Counted from the first letter of the stretch, positions 8,356 through 17,948 are shown. The stretch is 64,000 nucleotides of DNA from Halogeometricum pallidum JCM 14848 (GCF_000337095.1 NZ_AOIV01000011.1:68282-132281), one strand, 5' to 3'. Notes: a model not told the origin generated them from the sequence alone. Numbers and translations: made by a program.

Positions 8356-10380
8356 CTACACTCCCTCGACGACGTCAATCTCGTGTGACGGTGCGCCGAC
8401 GACGGCGAGATCGTGGGCTCCGATGGTCGTCTCACCGAGCACCAAAGTTCCGTTACCGGGGTCGATTTCGATGGGATCCGGTTTGAAGTTCATAACCCAG
8501 GTGTAGCCGTCACGTTCGGTGATCCGAACGAACTCGGGGAGGCGTTCGCCGAACGGAACGTCGGCCCGTTCGAGGAGAGACGTCGTGATCGCATCGGCGA
8601 GTTCCGCTTCCGGCCAGACGCCGGCGTACGTGACGTGTCCGTTCCCGCAGTCGTTTCTGACGATAGCCGGTTCGCGTTCTGCGACACCCGTTTCGTGCCG
8701 ACCGACGACGGTCGCGTCGTCGGCGGTGAGCCACTCTCCCCACGTTCTGTACTCGTAGCTCTCGCCGTCGTAACTGACTCGCGTCTCCAAGCCGGGTGCC
8801 AGACTCTCGTGTTGCTCGACGCGAGCACCCAGCGGTTCCGCCAACGGACCGGGGGCGAGTTCGTCTCTCAGTTTGTGATACTCGTCTTTCATCGCGGTCC
8901 GAATCGTCAAAAGCAGTTCACCCCCGTCGGAAACGTACTCGGTCAAGCGCTCTGCGAGTCCCCGATCGAGGAGGTGCAGCGACGGTGCGACGACCGCGGC
9001 GTAGTCGCTCAACTTCCCGCTCGTGGACACGAGATCCACAGTCACGCCCCGGGAACGAAGCGCCCGATAGTACGTCCGAAGGTGCGCGAAGTAGTCGAAC
9101 TCCGGCGTATGAGGTTCGGTTTCGAGCGCCCAGAGACTCTCGTAGTCGACGAGCATCGCCACGTCCCCGGACGGGGCACCGAGATCGGGCAGTTTCTCGA
9201 AGTCCCGGGCGGTGTCCGTCGCCTCCGGGAGGCCCCGGTCTGGTGACCCGTCGTAGTTATTCAACCCGCCCCAGTACTGCTCCTGTCCGAAGCGGCACCG
9301 TCGCCAGCGGAAATACGAGACGACGTCGCAACCGTGCGCGACCGCTTGGTGGGACCACAATCGCACCATCCCGTCGGCGGGTTCCGCCGAATACGGAAAC
9401 GCCCGGATGTCTCCGGACTGGCTCTCCATCACCCAGAACGGCCCCTCGCTCACACCGCGATAGAGCGCGTGATTCATACCGACCATATCGGGGTCTCCGA
9501 CCCGCTGGTAGTCGGACCCGGCATCCGACGCAGGGTCCGGCGTATCCGACGTTCGCTGGCTAAAGAGCGTGGGATAGCAGTCCCAGCTCGCGAAGTCCAA
9601 ATCCTCGCTCACCGAGAAGGCGTCGATATCCGAGAAGTCGGACATGAAATTGTGGGTGATGAACCAATCGGGGTTCGCCTCACGTAGAATCTCCGTCTGA
9701 AGTCGGTTGTATTCGACGACGCTATCGGACGCGAACCGATCGTAATCTAACAGGCGCGACGGGTGGTGTTGGTCTTGTGCTGGCGTCGGCCCCGGAACGT
9801 CAATCTCGGCGAAGGAGCTGTACTCCTGGCTCCAGAACGCGTTTCCCCACGCCTCGTTGAGAGTCTCTATCGAGCCGTACTTCTCCCGGAGCCACGTTCG
9901 GAATGCCGAAGCGCAGTCGTCACAGTAGCAACGCGTCGTATCGTGACAGCCAAATTCGTTGTCGGTCTGCCATCCGGCGACGGATTCGTTCTCGGCGAAG
10001 TTGCCCACCATCTCCGCTATGATTCGCCGACTTTCCCGCCGGTACTCCGGCGAATTAAAGCAGTAGTGCCGGCGGCTTCCGAACTCGCGGGGCGTGCCGT
10101 CCCGCTCTTCTTGGCGGATACCAGGGTACTCGTCGACGAGCCATTTCGGCGGCGTCGCCGTGGGCGTACAGAGCACCGCCTGCATCCCGTGGTCGCCGAC
10201 GAGATCGACGGCCTCTTTCAGCCACTCGAACTCGTAGGTCCCGGGTTCGGGTTCCATCCGGTTCCAGGAGAACTCGGCCATGCGGACGTACTCGATTCCC
10301 GCCTCTGCCATCCTCTCGATGTCGGTTTCCCACCGCTGACGGTCCCAGTGTTCGGGAAAGTAGCAGACTCCGGTATTCAT
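8356..10380 (-). CDS. Beta-galactosidase, glycoside hydrolase family 42
   Basis: A 674-residue GH42 enzyme that hydrolyses beta-D-galactosides. The TIM barrel starts at once (TGVCYFPEHWDRQRWETDIE). The acid/base Glu is E142 in WQTDNEFG, and the nucleophile is E319 in PFWVMESQSG. The family zinc site is visible as four Cys at 145, 151, 153 and 156 (CHDTTRCYCDDC). A trimerisation domain and a beta C-terminal domain follow (VAPSLHLLD ... MNFKPDPIEI). ATG 10380 is chosen because the family starts with this strand; 13 upstream codons are not needed. There is no signal peptide, so it acts in the cytoplasm. It lies 129 bases downstream of a GH3 gene on the same strand. Confidence 0.95.
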   Translation of the reverse strand: MNTGVCYFPEHWDRQRWETDIERMAEAGIEYVRMAEFSWNRMEPEPGTYEFEWLKEAVDLVGDHGMQAVLCTPTATPPKWLVDEYPGIRQEERDGTPREFGSRRHYCFNSPEYRRESRRIIAEMVGNFAENESVAGWQTDNEFGCHDTTRCYCDDCASAFRTWLREKYGSIETLNEAWGNAFWSQEYSSFAEIDVPGPTPAQDQHHPSRLLDYDRFASDSVVEYNRLQTEILREANPDWFITHNFMSDFSDIDAFSVSEDLDFASWDCYPTLFSQRTSDTPDPASDAGSDYQRVGDPDMVGMNHALYRGVSEGPFWVMESQSGDIRAFPYSAEPADGMVRLWSHQAVAHGCDVVSYFRWRRCRFGQEQYWGGLNNYDGSPDRGLPEATDTARDFEKLPDLGAPSGDVAMLVDYESLWALETEPHTPEFDYFAHLRTYYRALRSRGVTVDLVSTSGKLSDYAAVVAPSLHLLDRGLAERLTEYVSDGGELLLTIRTAMKDEYHKLRDELAPGPLAEPLGARVEQHESLAPGLETRVSYDGESYEYRTWGEWLTADDATVVGRHETGVAEREPAIVRNDCGNGHVTYAGVWPEAELADAITTSLLERADVPFGERLPEFVRITERDGYTWVMNFKPDPIEIDPGNGTLVLGETTIGAHDLAVVGAPSHEIDVVEGV

Positions 10381-10509
10381 CGCTCTCTCGAACGTGAGGG
10401 AGGGTAGTAAATCCCACACATTTTTTCGAGCGAATCGGCGACTCTCTGTCGAGCTATCGAATCAGCCGTACAGCCGCCGCAGTAGAGAATTTGATGGGGG
10501 ACCGGACCG

Positions 10510-12840
10510 TTACTCCGCGTCGGTGATCCGCGTCTTAGTGAAGTACGTGCGACCGGTGGACGGCACTCGCTTCGTTCCGGTCACCTCGAACGACGCAGTC
10601 GTGACGATGTCACTCGCTGAGTGCCCGACTCGGAGCTGGTACGGGCCCTCTTCGACGGTGAGGTCGAAGTTCCGGTCGTGGTAGGCGAGTTGCGACGCGT
10701 CGATCTCGAAACTGACGCGGCGGGCGTCGCCCGCGTCGAGCGATACCCGCTCGAATCCGACGAGTTCTTGGACCGGACGGGCCTGACTCGGATTCTCGGC
10801 GCGGACGTACAGTTGGACGACGTCGTGGCCCGCCCGCTCACCGGCGTTCTCGACGGTAACCGCGGCGGTTATCGTCCCGGCCGGTGGAATCTCGTCGTCG
10901 GACAACGCGAGGTCACCGTACTCGAAGTCGGTGTAACTCAGGCCGTGGCCGAAGGGGTAGAGCGGGTCGCTGTCCACGTAGACGTGGTCTTCGTTCGCGG
11001 AGTTGGGTTTTCGGCTGTAGTGGACCGGAATCTGCCCCACGGTTCGCGGGATGGAGACGGGGAGGTGGCCGCCGGGGTTGTGTTCGCCGAACAGCGTCGC
11101 GGCGATGCCTTCGCCGCCGCGTTCGCCGGGAAGCCACGCCTGCACGACGGCGGGAACCGCCTCCGAAATCGCCTCGATAGAGTGCGGTTTGCCGCTCACG
11201 ACGACGACGACGAGCGGTGTTCCCGTCTGGTCGACGCGTTCGACGAGTTCCTGCTGGACGCCGGGGAGGTCGAGGTCGACCACGTCGCACCCCTCTCCGC
11301 TGGTGGGAACGGTCGACCGGTTCTCCTGCTCTTTGTCCATGTCAGACAGGTCGACGGCGGACCGAGCACCGACGAACGCCACTGCGACGTCCGCCTCTGC
11401 GGCCGCCGACGCGGCCGCGTCGAACCCGCCCGTGCCGGGTCCCGTCATCGTACAGCCCTGCTCGTGGGACACCTCGAATCCGAACTCGTCGCCGCGGGAC
11501 CGGATGGCGTCGAGAGGCGTTGTCGCGTCGAGTTCCACTTCTTCCTCGGGGTAATGGGCGGCGTAGGCGTAGTCACCCATCAGTTCCTGCCCGTCGTCGG
11601 CCTTCGGGCCGATAACCGCGACGGAGTCGGTTTCGCTCCCGGCGAGGGGCAAGAGGTCCCCTTCGTTCTTCAGGAGCGTCATCGACTCGCGGGCGGCCCG
11701 CGTCGTGAGTTCGTCCGCCGCGTCGGTGCCGAACGGTTCGGACGCGGCGTCCGGGTCAACCGTCGGGTCGTCGAACAGACCCTTCCGCACCTTCGCGCGG
11801 AGGACGCGTCGAACGGCGTGGTCGACCGTCTCCTCGGAGAGGTGGCCGGACTCCACGCCCTTCACGAGAGAGTCGCCGTAACAGTCCGTGTACGGGAGCT
11901 CAACGTCGATACCGGCTTCGAGGGCCATCGCGCCCGCCTCCTCCTCGTCGGCGGCGACGCCGTGCTCGCTCCGGAGGAATTCGACGCTGTAGTAGTCCGA
12001 GACGACCGTTCCGTCGAAGCCCCACTCCCCGCGGAGGACGTCGGTCAGCAACCACTCGTCGCTGGCGCAGGGGATGCCGTCGATGTCGTGGTAGGCGTTC
12101 ATCACGGATTCGGCATCGGACGTTCTGACGGCCGCCTCGAAGGGGAACAGATGCGTCTCGCGGAGTTCGCGCCGACCGAGATTGACCGAACTGCGGTTCT
12201 TTCCGCCCTCGCCGACGCTGTGGCCGGCGAAGTGTTTGAGCGTCGCGGAGATGCCGTCGCCGTCGCCTTGAAGGCCGTCGACGTACCCGCACGCCATCGA
12301 GGCGACCAAGTACGGGTCTTCGCCGAACGTCTCCTCGACACGGCCCCACCGGAGGTCACGCGCCACGTCGAGGACGGGAGAGAGCGCGTGTGCGGTGCCG
12401 ATGGCCTCCAACTGGGTTCGGATGGTGCCGGTGATTTCTTCGACGAGACTCGGGTCCCACGTGCTCGCGAGTCCGATGGACTGCGGGAACGTCGTCCCTT
12501 CCGGGCCCATGTACCCGCTTAGACACTCCTCGTGAGGTATCGCCGGAATCCCGAGACGAGTCTCCTCTCGGAGGTACGTCTGGAGTTCGTTCGTGACTCG
12601 GGCCGCCTCGGTCGGCGGGAGGCTCCCCTCGCCGCCGATTCGCGTCAAGTGGCCGATGCCGTCGGAGAGGTGTTCCTCGACGGCATTCTCGTCGAGATTC
12701 CCGTCCCCGTCGAGGAGTTTGTCCGCGTTTACCGACCCCAGTTGCGCCGCTTTCTCCGTCAGCGCCATCCGGTCCAGCAGTTCTTCGACGCGCCGTTCGA
12801 CGGACACTCCGTCGATTTCGCTACCTGAACGTTTTCGCAT
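10510..12840 (-). CDS. Glycoside hydrolase family 3 (beta-glucosidase or beta-xylosidase)
   Basis: A 776-residue protein starts at ATG 12840. The GH3 N-terminal barrel holds the KHFAGH motif (202-207) and the nucleophile Asp282 in GTVVSDYYS. The alpha/beta sandwich domain carries the acid/base region (DLSDMDKEQENRS), and the C-terminal fibronectin-III-like domain (VTVENAGERAGHDVVQLYVR) is complete. The domain order matches three-domain beta-glucosidases and bacterial beta-xylosidases; substrate cannot be settled from sequence. No signal peptide is seen. With the GH42 gene and the sugar ABC transporter 4 kb away it suggests import of oligosaccharides followed by cytoplasmic hydrolysis. Confidence 0.95.
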   Translation of the reverse strand: MRKRSGSEIDGVSVERRVEELLDRMALTEKAAQLGSVNADKLLDGDGNLDENAVEEHLSDGIGHLTRIGGEGSLPPTEAARVTNELQTYLREETRLGIPAIPHEECLSGYMGPEGTTFPQSIGLASTWDPSLVEEITGTIRTQLEAIGTAHALSPVLDVARDLRWGRVEETFGEDPYLVASMACGYVDGLQGDGDGISATLKHFAGHSVGEGGKNRSSVNLGRRELRETHLFPFEAAVRTSDAESVMNAYHDIDGIPCASDEWLLTDVLRGEWGFDGTVVSDYYSVEFLRSEHGVAADEEEAGAMALEAGIDVELPYTDCYGDSLVKGVESGHLSEETVDHAVRRVLRAKVRKGLFDDPTVDPDAASEPFGTDAADELTTRAARESMTLLKNEGDLLPLAGSETDSVAVIGPKADDGQELMGDYAYAAHYPEEEVELDATTPLDAIRSRGDEFGFEVSHEQGCTMTGPGTGGFDAAASAAAEADVAVAFVGARSAVDLSDMDKEQENRSTVPTSGEGCDVVDLDLPGVQQELVERVDQTGTPLVVVVVSGKPHSIEAISEAVPAVVQAWLPGERGGEGIAATLFGEHNPGGHLPVSIPRTVGQIPVHYSRKPNSANEDHVYVDSDPLYPFGHGLSYTDFEYGDLALSDDEIPPAGTITAAVTVENAGERAGHDVVQLYVRAENPSQARPVQELVGFERVSLDAGDARRVSFEIDASQLAYHDRNFDLTVEEGPYQLRVGHSASDIVTTASFEVTGTKRVPSTGRTYFTKTRITDAE

Positions 12841-13054
12841 CAACGAACGTGTTATATCTGGCCTATCTTAACCGTTCGGACGCGAACGCCCACCAACTGG
12901 TCGAAATTTCGCCGGTGACGGGCGTTCACCAGAGCTCGTATCTGAGAACGGGCCGGAAATAATATCGACGACAGTCTATGTCGAAACTATCCTGATACGC
13001 CGTAGGAGCCTGTTCGAGTAGTCGAATGCGGCGCGTACAGTCCGAGAACGCATA

Positions 13055-13358
13055 GTTCTGAAATAGAGAACCAAACCACGCGGCCGAATCTAGAACTCGC
13101 TTAATTCGTTCGGGATACGTTACGATCCTAAGATTGTAATGACAAGTCCAGTGTTTGTTTGTAGTTCCGAACAGGCGGCCTCAGTGGCGGAGTAACTGGG
13201 ACGCGAAGGTACGACTGCAACGATGCCCTAGAGACCGTGTAGGCCGTTGTCGTTCTGAGGAGCAGTCCGGCACTCCGGTGTGAACAGAAACGGAGGCACC
13301 GAAGTCGAACGGATGAACCTCCGTCCTCGTTTGACAAGTTGGTTCTCTATTACAGAAC
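13055..13358. mobile_element. Candidate MITE (304 bp, 20-bp terminal inverted repeats)
   Basis: GTTCTGAAATAGAGAACCAA at 13055-13074 is matched by its reverse complement with one mismatch at 13339-13358 (TTGGTTCTCTATTACAGAAC). The interior contains no protein-like frame, so this looks like a non-autonomous miniature element mobilised by an IS elsewhere. No obvious target-site duplication is visible (flanks GCATA and ACTTC). It lies in the gap downstream of the zinc-protein gene and upstream of the GH3 gene, and no gene is interrupted. The 214 bases between the element and the GH3 start contain only that gene's promoter region. Confidence 0.6.
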
Positions 13359-13515
13359 ACTTCCGGACAGATGGAACGGCATGAGACTCCGTCCTCTATA
13401 CGGGAGATGCGGCCTCGTCGAGGAATTCGGCGGGTCGCAGTATCGGAACGTTGGAGAACCGACGGACCGAGACACTCACTGTTCGATATTCGGCCGGGAT
13501 ACGCCCGTTACCCTG

Positions 13516-13623
13516 TCAATCGGCTCCCCTCGGGAGGAAGTAGCCGCAGGATTCGCACACAAACTCGTCGTCGGAAAGCGATTCGTGGGTAGCGAGGTTC
13601 TGGTCGCAGTCGGGACAACGCAT
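13516..13623 (-). CDS. 35-residue zinc-finger micro-protein
   Basis: A short minus-strand gene from ATG 13623 to TGA 13516 starts MRCPDCDQNL and contains two Cys pairs, CPDC near the N-terminus and CESCG at residues 23-27. Four Cys arranged as two CxxC knuckles are the hallmark of the zinc-binding micro-proteins that are abundant in haloarchaea, several of which influence biofilm formation or motility. An AT-rich block (about 13640-13655) lies 20-30 bases upstream, as expected for a leaderless transcript. Partners are unknown. Confidence 0.75.
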   Translation of the reverse strand: MRCPDCDQNLATHESLSDDEFVCESCGYFLPRGAD

Positions 13624-13982
13624 ACGAGTGCAACGCTGTTCGTCGTTTACATAAACATACTACGACAACCGTCGAAATAGAGATGCACACGTCGGGTTGT
13701 GAACCCACTCTCGAGAAAAATGCATAGAGGTGGAACAGTTATCCGTCTACCGAGGCGGATTCTATCGGTCGCAAACAGATGATCCAGCGTCGACTGCCGT
13801 ACTACGGCAGTCATACCACTACGCGCGGCGGTCGACGAGAAGAAGGCGTCTCTCCCCTCAAAGTTCACGGAACCTTCCGTTCGACTGCCGCGGTAAGCTA
13901 CTCCGTCTCGCAGGCGTGTCGAACCCCGCGTCACGATTCCCCGAACCAAATTTATTTATGCCGAGACGGAGAAATATCATCA
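13624..13982. other. intergenic region with divergent promoters
   Basis: The stretch has promoters for the zinc micro-protein (left) and for the small membrane protein (right; TATA-like TTTATTTATG near 13948-13957). A reverse frame at 13647-13949 is Arg/Thr-rich with no family resemblance and is not called. Confidence 0.5.
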
Positions 13983-14174
13983 ATGTCCGTAAACTTCGAC
14001 AACAAGCGCAACGTCGGCGTCCTCTTCGCGCTACTCGCCGCAACCGTCGTCGCCGCGGGTGCCGGTATCCTCTGGCTCCGCGGCAGCGGAGAACCGCTCA
14101 TCGTAGAGGTGGGATACACGCTCTTGGTGCTTCTTGGGGCGCTGGCGGTCTACGACCGGTTTCTCGTCCAGTAG
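13983..14174 (+). CDS. Small two-helix membrane protein
   Basis: A 63-residue protein starts at ATG 13983. Two hydrophobic segments (VGVLFALLAATVVAAGAGILW and VEVGYTLLVLLGALAVYDRF) are joined by a short polar loop, giving a hairpin with both ends on the same side. A TATA-like block lies about 30 bases upstream, so translation probably starts at or near the 5' end of the transcript. I do not recognise the family. It lies 79 bases upstream of the chaperonin-like gene in the same direction, but that gene has its own TATA box (TTATTATAAG at about 14205). Confidence 0.7.
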   Translation: MSVNFDNKRNVGVLFALLAATVVAAGAGILWLRGSGEPLIVEVGYTLLVLLGALAVYDRFLVQ

Positions 14175-14253
14175 ACGTCCCGCGCCGAACTCTATCTCGA
14201 ACGATTATTATAAGAAACCCGCATCGGTACAGTAACTCACCCTCGAAGTAACC

Positions 14254-15918
14254 ATGGTCACGAACGAACTATACACAGGCTGGTCGACGGTCCCGGGCTC
14301 CGAGACCCGCCAGATGATACGGGACGCGTCCGAAGAGATGGGCGGACTGGTACGCAGTACACTCGGCCCGTTGGGGCTGGACAAGATGGTCGTCCGACGG
14401 ATGCCGGACGACGAACTCCGCTGGTTCGTCAGCAACGACGGCAGCGCCATCGTAGAGGAGTTCGAGGGGGAGACGAGCCACCCCGTCGCACAATGGTTCA
14501 TCCGCGCCGTAGAGGACCACGAAGCCGACTACGGCGACGGGGCGACGACGTTCGTCCTGCTGGCATCGGAGCTGTCGTCTACGGCCATGGACCTAATCGA
14601 CGACGGCGTCCACCCGAACGACGTGATAGAGGGGTTCTCCATCGGCGCTCAGCGGACGATAGAGCGATGGAACGAGATGGCGATGCCGCTGACGAACGCG
14701 ACCGGAACGCTCGACCGAGACCGATTGCGCGCCATCGCGATGACGGGGATGACGAACGGCCGCGAGACGTCGTGGCCACTCGGCGAGTTCGCCGATACGG
14801 TGGTGGAGGCGGTGATGCGTGTCTCCGACCCGGCCACTCGTAGCATCCGACTCGACCACGCGAAGACGGTCGCCGTCCCCGGCGGGAGTGTCGGGGATTC
14901 GATGCTCCTCGACGGAGTCGTCCTCCCGGGAGAAGTCGTCGTCGGCGAGCATCTCCTCCCGACGACGGGGCCGGTGCTGCTCGTAGACGCGAGTCTCAAA
15001 CCTCGCGACCTCTCCGCGGACGTGAACGTCACAGTCGAGAATGACGCCGACGCGGAACGGGTGGCGAACGGCCGCAGAGACAGCGAGGAGATCGCCGCAG
15101 CCATCGCGGCCACGGGCGCAGTCGCCGTCGTCGCGACGGGAGACGCCGACATGGCCGTCGCGAAGGAGCTGGCTCGCCGCGGGACCGTCCTCCTCCGGAA
15201 CGTCAAACACACGGACTTCGAGTACATCAAACAGGCCACCGGTGCTACGCATCGAGGTCCGATTCGTCCGGACACCCGAATCGACCCCGAAATCCTCGGT
15301 CACGCGACCGTACGATTCCGTGACACGGGCCGCGACGACGACTGGATCGCCTTCGAGCCACAGGCACGCGCCGGTGTACCAGCCGTCACCCTCGTGGTTC
15401 GAGGCGGGACGCAGGCGGTTGCAGAGGAGGCCGAGCGTCGTATCAGAGACAGCAAGAACGCGCTCCGAGCGTGCGTCATCACGCCGAAAGCGCTCCCGGC
15501 CGGGGGAGCCGCAGAGATATCTGCGGCGCACGCGGTCAGATCGATAGCGCCGCGATTCGACGGTCGAGAACAACTCGCGGTGGAGGCGTTCGCCGACGTT
15601 CTCGAATCCATCCCGCGGACGTTGGCCGCGAACGCCGGACTGGACTCGCTCGCGGCGGTGGCTGATCTGCGCGCCCGGTACGAGGCGGGCCACCACCGGG
15701 CCGCAGTTTCGAGTGACGGAACGCTCATCGACGACGTGACCGCCGACGGCGGCGGCATCGATCCCTACCAGATCCGGGTGTCGGGACTGATTCGAGCCGT
15801 CGAGTTCGTCACGAACCTCGTCAGAATCGACAGCGTCCTCGTAGACGAACGCGAACCGTCGGTCGACCGAGTGCTTGAGGAACCGAAGGTGAGTCCCGAG
15901 GAGATGTTCGACGGTTAG
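14254..15918 (+). CDS. Divergent group II chaperonin (thermosome-like)
   Basis: A 554-residue protein with the TCP-1/cpn60 plan. Nucleotide-site motifs are kept in altered form: STLGPLGLDKM (35-45), NDGSAI (61-66, usually NDGATI) and GDGATT (94-99, usually GDGTTT). The late RIRDSKNALRAC segment keeps the catalytic-type Asp, while the usual VPGGG reads LPAGG. The Gly/Met-rich C-terminal tail of true thermosome subunits is missing; it ends EEPKVSPEEMFDG. This may be a paralogue that forms or modifies a hetero-oligomeric ring, or an independent chaperone. It converges on the Yip1 gene with a four-base overlap of the stop codons. Confidence 0.85.
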   Translation: MVTNELYTGWSTVPGSETRQMIRDASEEMGGLVRSTLGPLGLDKMVVRRMPDDELRWFVSNDGSAIVEEFEGETSHPVAQWFIRAVEDHEADYGDGATTFVLLASELSSTAMDLIDDGVHPNDVIEGFSIGAQRTIERWNEMAMPLTNATGTLDRDRLRAIAMTGMTNGRETSWPLGEFADTVVEAVMRVSDPATRSIRLDHAKTVAVPGGSVGDSMLLDGVVLPGEVVVGEHLLPTTGPVLLVDASLKPRDLSADVNVTVENDADAERVANGRRDSEEIAAAIAATGAVAVVATGDADMAVAKELARRGTVLLRNVKHTDFEYIKQATGATHRGPIRPDTRIDPEILGHATVRFRDTGRDDDWIAFEPQARAGVPAVTLVVRGGTQAVAEEAERRIRDSKNALRACVITPKALPAGGAAEISAAHAVRSIAPRFDGREQLAVEAFADVLESIPRTLAANAGLDSLAAVADLRARYEAGHHRAAVSSDGTLIDDVTADGGGIDPYQIRVSGLIRAVEFVTNLVRIDSVLVDEREPSVDRVLEEPKVSPEEMFDG

Positions 15919-16640
15919 AGAAGCTGTGTCGCGACGACTGCGACCAGCGTCACCGGAAGAACCGAGAGGACGCTCGCTCTCTTGTCGATGCCGTAGAGTT
16001 CGCTCACGACGGGGAGCAACAGGAACCCGACGAGTATCCAGACGCCCGCCATCATCGTCCCGACGACTCGCATCTGGGTCGTGTTCACCACCGCGCTGTG
16101 GGACTGTACGACCTCGGCGACCGGTTCGGCGCCCGCGACGACGGTCTCCGGCGACGGGATAGTGACCGCAAGCGCCGCCGCGATCGCCACTACCGGAACG
16201 AAAAGGACCATCAGGTAGCCTCCGACCTTGAACATCGACCGCTCCATCGCCGTCTCCTCGGAGAGGTGGCCCGCGATGGCTCCGGCGACGCCGAAGTACA
16301 GAAAGCAGACGAAGCCGACGAAGAACAGCCCATACAGCAGGTTGATTCCGAGCGCCAACTGCCAGCCGCTGAAGACGTACCCCTTCGACATCGCGAACGG
16401 TTCCGAGAGGTACTCGAAGACGCCTCTCACGACGCCGAGAAGCAGCAGTCCGAGAAGCGGCGGCGTCCACCCGTATCGTTCGACCGTCTCGACGAAGTCG
16501 CCGATGTTCCGAGCGTGCGTCAGTTCGTGTCCGAGTCGACGCCACGACCGGTCGGTCGCGACGACCGACGTCTCAGATGCGTACGGCCCCGCGTTGGGTT
16601 CCGCGTCAGTCTCGTGTTCCGTTGCGTGGTCTACTGTCAT
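15915..16640 (-). CDS. Yip1-family integral membrane protein
   Basis: A 241-residue protein has a 60-residue acidic cytoplasmic N-terminus followed by five hydrophobic helices (PPLLGLLLLGVVRGVFEYL, ALGINLLYGLFFVGFVCFLYF, GYLMVLFVPVVAIAAALAVT, MRVVGTMMAGVWILVGFLLLP, ASVLSVLPVTLVAVVATQLL). The helix order and the HLSE and YGI segments between helices fit the YIP1 fold. Archaeal members have no assigned role. It is the next gene downstream of the sugar ABC ATPase on the same strand (78 bases apart), so it may be co-transcribed, though nothing ties it functionally to transport. Confidence 0.75.
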   Translation of the reverse strand: MTVDHATEHETDAEPNAGPYASETSVVATDRSWRRLGHELTHARNIGDFVETVERYGWTPPLLGLLLLGVVRGVFEYLSEPFAMSKGYVFSGWQLALGINLLYGLFFVGFVCFLYFGVAGAIAGHLSEETAMERSMFKVGGYLMVLFVPVVAIAAALAVTIPSPETVVAGAEPVAEVVQSHSAVVNTTQMRVVGTMMAGVWILVGFLLLPVVSELYGIDKRASVLSVLPVTLVAVVATQLL

Positions 16641-16718
16641 GGGTGTGAAGGTGGAATTCCGACCGAGTTCGAGCCCTGTTCTCGCCGCGCGGGATTCCTG
16701 CGACCGTCGTCGTGGCGA

Positions 16719-17948
16719 TCAATCGCCCGCTCCGGTTGCCGACTCCGTCTGCGCTTCGGGGGTCGACCGTTGGTCCAGACTGAGATTCTCTCCGGTCTCT
16801 GGGTCGAACACGTGGACGTACTCCGTGTCGAACGTCAGGTACACCGGGTCGTCACTGTTCTCGTACCGTTGCGGGATCGATTCCGGCTCGATGAACACCT
16901 TATACTCCTCCTCATCGCCTTGCTCGTCCTCGCCGATGTCGATGCTGTTGCCGATGACGCTCGTGACGTCGATGTTACTTTCCAGCTCGAAGTACAGCAG
17001 GTCGTTGCTTCCGAGCGGTTCGATGATGTCGACGAACGCTCTGACGGACTCTTCCACCGACGTCTCGTGGACGTGGATGTGCTCGGGTCGGACGCCCAAG
17101 AGGAACTGGTCGGCGTCGCTTCGCGCGGCTATCGACTCGGCCTGGCGTTCGGAGATCGGAAGGTCGATGTCCCCGACGAACCGGGGTCGGTCGCCGGATC
17201 GGTCCAACTTCGAGACGAACATGTTCATCGACGGGCTCCCGATGAACTGCGCGACGAACGTGTTCTTCGGTCGGTTGTACACTTCGCGGGGCGACCCGAC
17301 CTGTTGGAGCGTCCCGGTGTCCAGGATTGCGATGCGGTCCGACATCGTCATCGCCTCCTCTTGGTCGTGCGTCACGTAGATGGTCGTCGTCTCGAACGTC
17401 TGCTGGAGGCGTTGAAGTTCCGTCCGCATGTGTTTGCGGAGTTTCGCGTCGAGGTTCGACAGCGGTTCGTCGAACAGGAACACGGCGGGGTCACGGACGA
17501 TGGCCCGCCCCGTCGCGACGCGCTGACGCTGCCCGCCGGAGAGATGCTTCGGCTTCTGGTCAAGCAGTTCTTCGATACCCATGAGTTCGGCCGCCTCCCT
17601 GACGCGTTCGTTTATCTCCTCGGCCGGGAGGTCGGTCGACCGCTTGAGGCCGAACGCCATGTTGTCGCGCACCGACAGGTGCGGGTAGAGCGCGTAGTTC
17701 TGAAACACCATCGCGATGTCGCGTTTACGCGGCGGGAGTCGGTTCACCGGGGTGTCGCCGATGCGTATCTCACCCTCGGTTATCTCTTCGAGGCCGGCGA
17801 GCATCCGAAGCAGCGTCGATTTGCCGGACCCGCTCGGTCCGACGAGTGTCAGGAACTCCCCATCGTGGATGTCGAGGTTGAAGTTGTCGACCGCGAGAAT
17901 GTCAGCCTCGTATCGCTTCGTCACGCTGTCGAACTGAATCCGACTCAT
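16719..17948 (-). CDS. Sugar ABC transporter ATPase (MalK/UgpC type)
   Basis: A 409-residue ATP-binding subunit of a CUT1 importer. Walker A GPSGSGKST is at 37-45, the signature LSGGQ at 136-140 and Walker B FLFDE at 157-161, with NLDAKLR and the switch His (VTHDQEEAMT). The last 170 residues form the TOBE/MalK regulatory region (LLGVRPEHI). It energises uptake with the two permeases and the binding protein encoded upstream on the same strand, 91 bases from the nearest permease gene. A polydisperse substrate such as an oligosaccharide fits the family. Confidence 0.95.
   Translation of the reverse strand: MSRIQFDSVTKRYEADILAVDNFNLDIHDGEFLTLVGPSGSGKSTLLRMLAGLEEITEGEIRIGDTPVNRLPPRKRDIAMVFQNYALYPHLSVRDNMAFGLKRSTDLPAEEINERVREAAELMGIEELLDQKPKHLSGGQRQRVATGRAIVRDPAVFLFDEPLSNLDAKLRKHMRTELQRLQQTFETTTIYVTHDQEEAMTMSDRIAILDTGTLQQVGSPREVYNRPKNTFVAQFIGSPSMNMFVSKLDRSGDRPRFVGDIDLPISERQAESIAARSDADQFLLGVRPEHIHVHETSVEESVRAFVDIIEPLGSNDLLYFELESNIDVTSVIGNSIDIGEDEQGDEEEYKVFIEPESIPQRYENSDDPVYLTFDTEYVHVFDPETGENLSLDQRSTPEAQTESATGAGD

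Noticed and set aside
10621..12522. Forward open frame of 633 codons
   Set aside because: It is fully antisense to the GH3 gene, is Arg/Val/Asp-rich in the pattern of GC-rich shadows, and shows no domain.
14593..16545. Reverse open frame of 650 codons
   Set aside because: It is antisense to the chaperonin gene and runs through the Yip1 gene in another frame; Arg-rich and without a domain.
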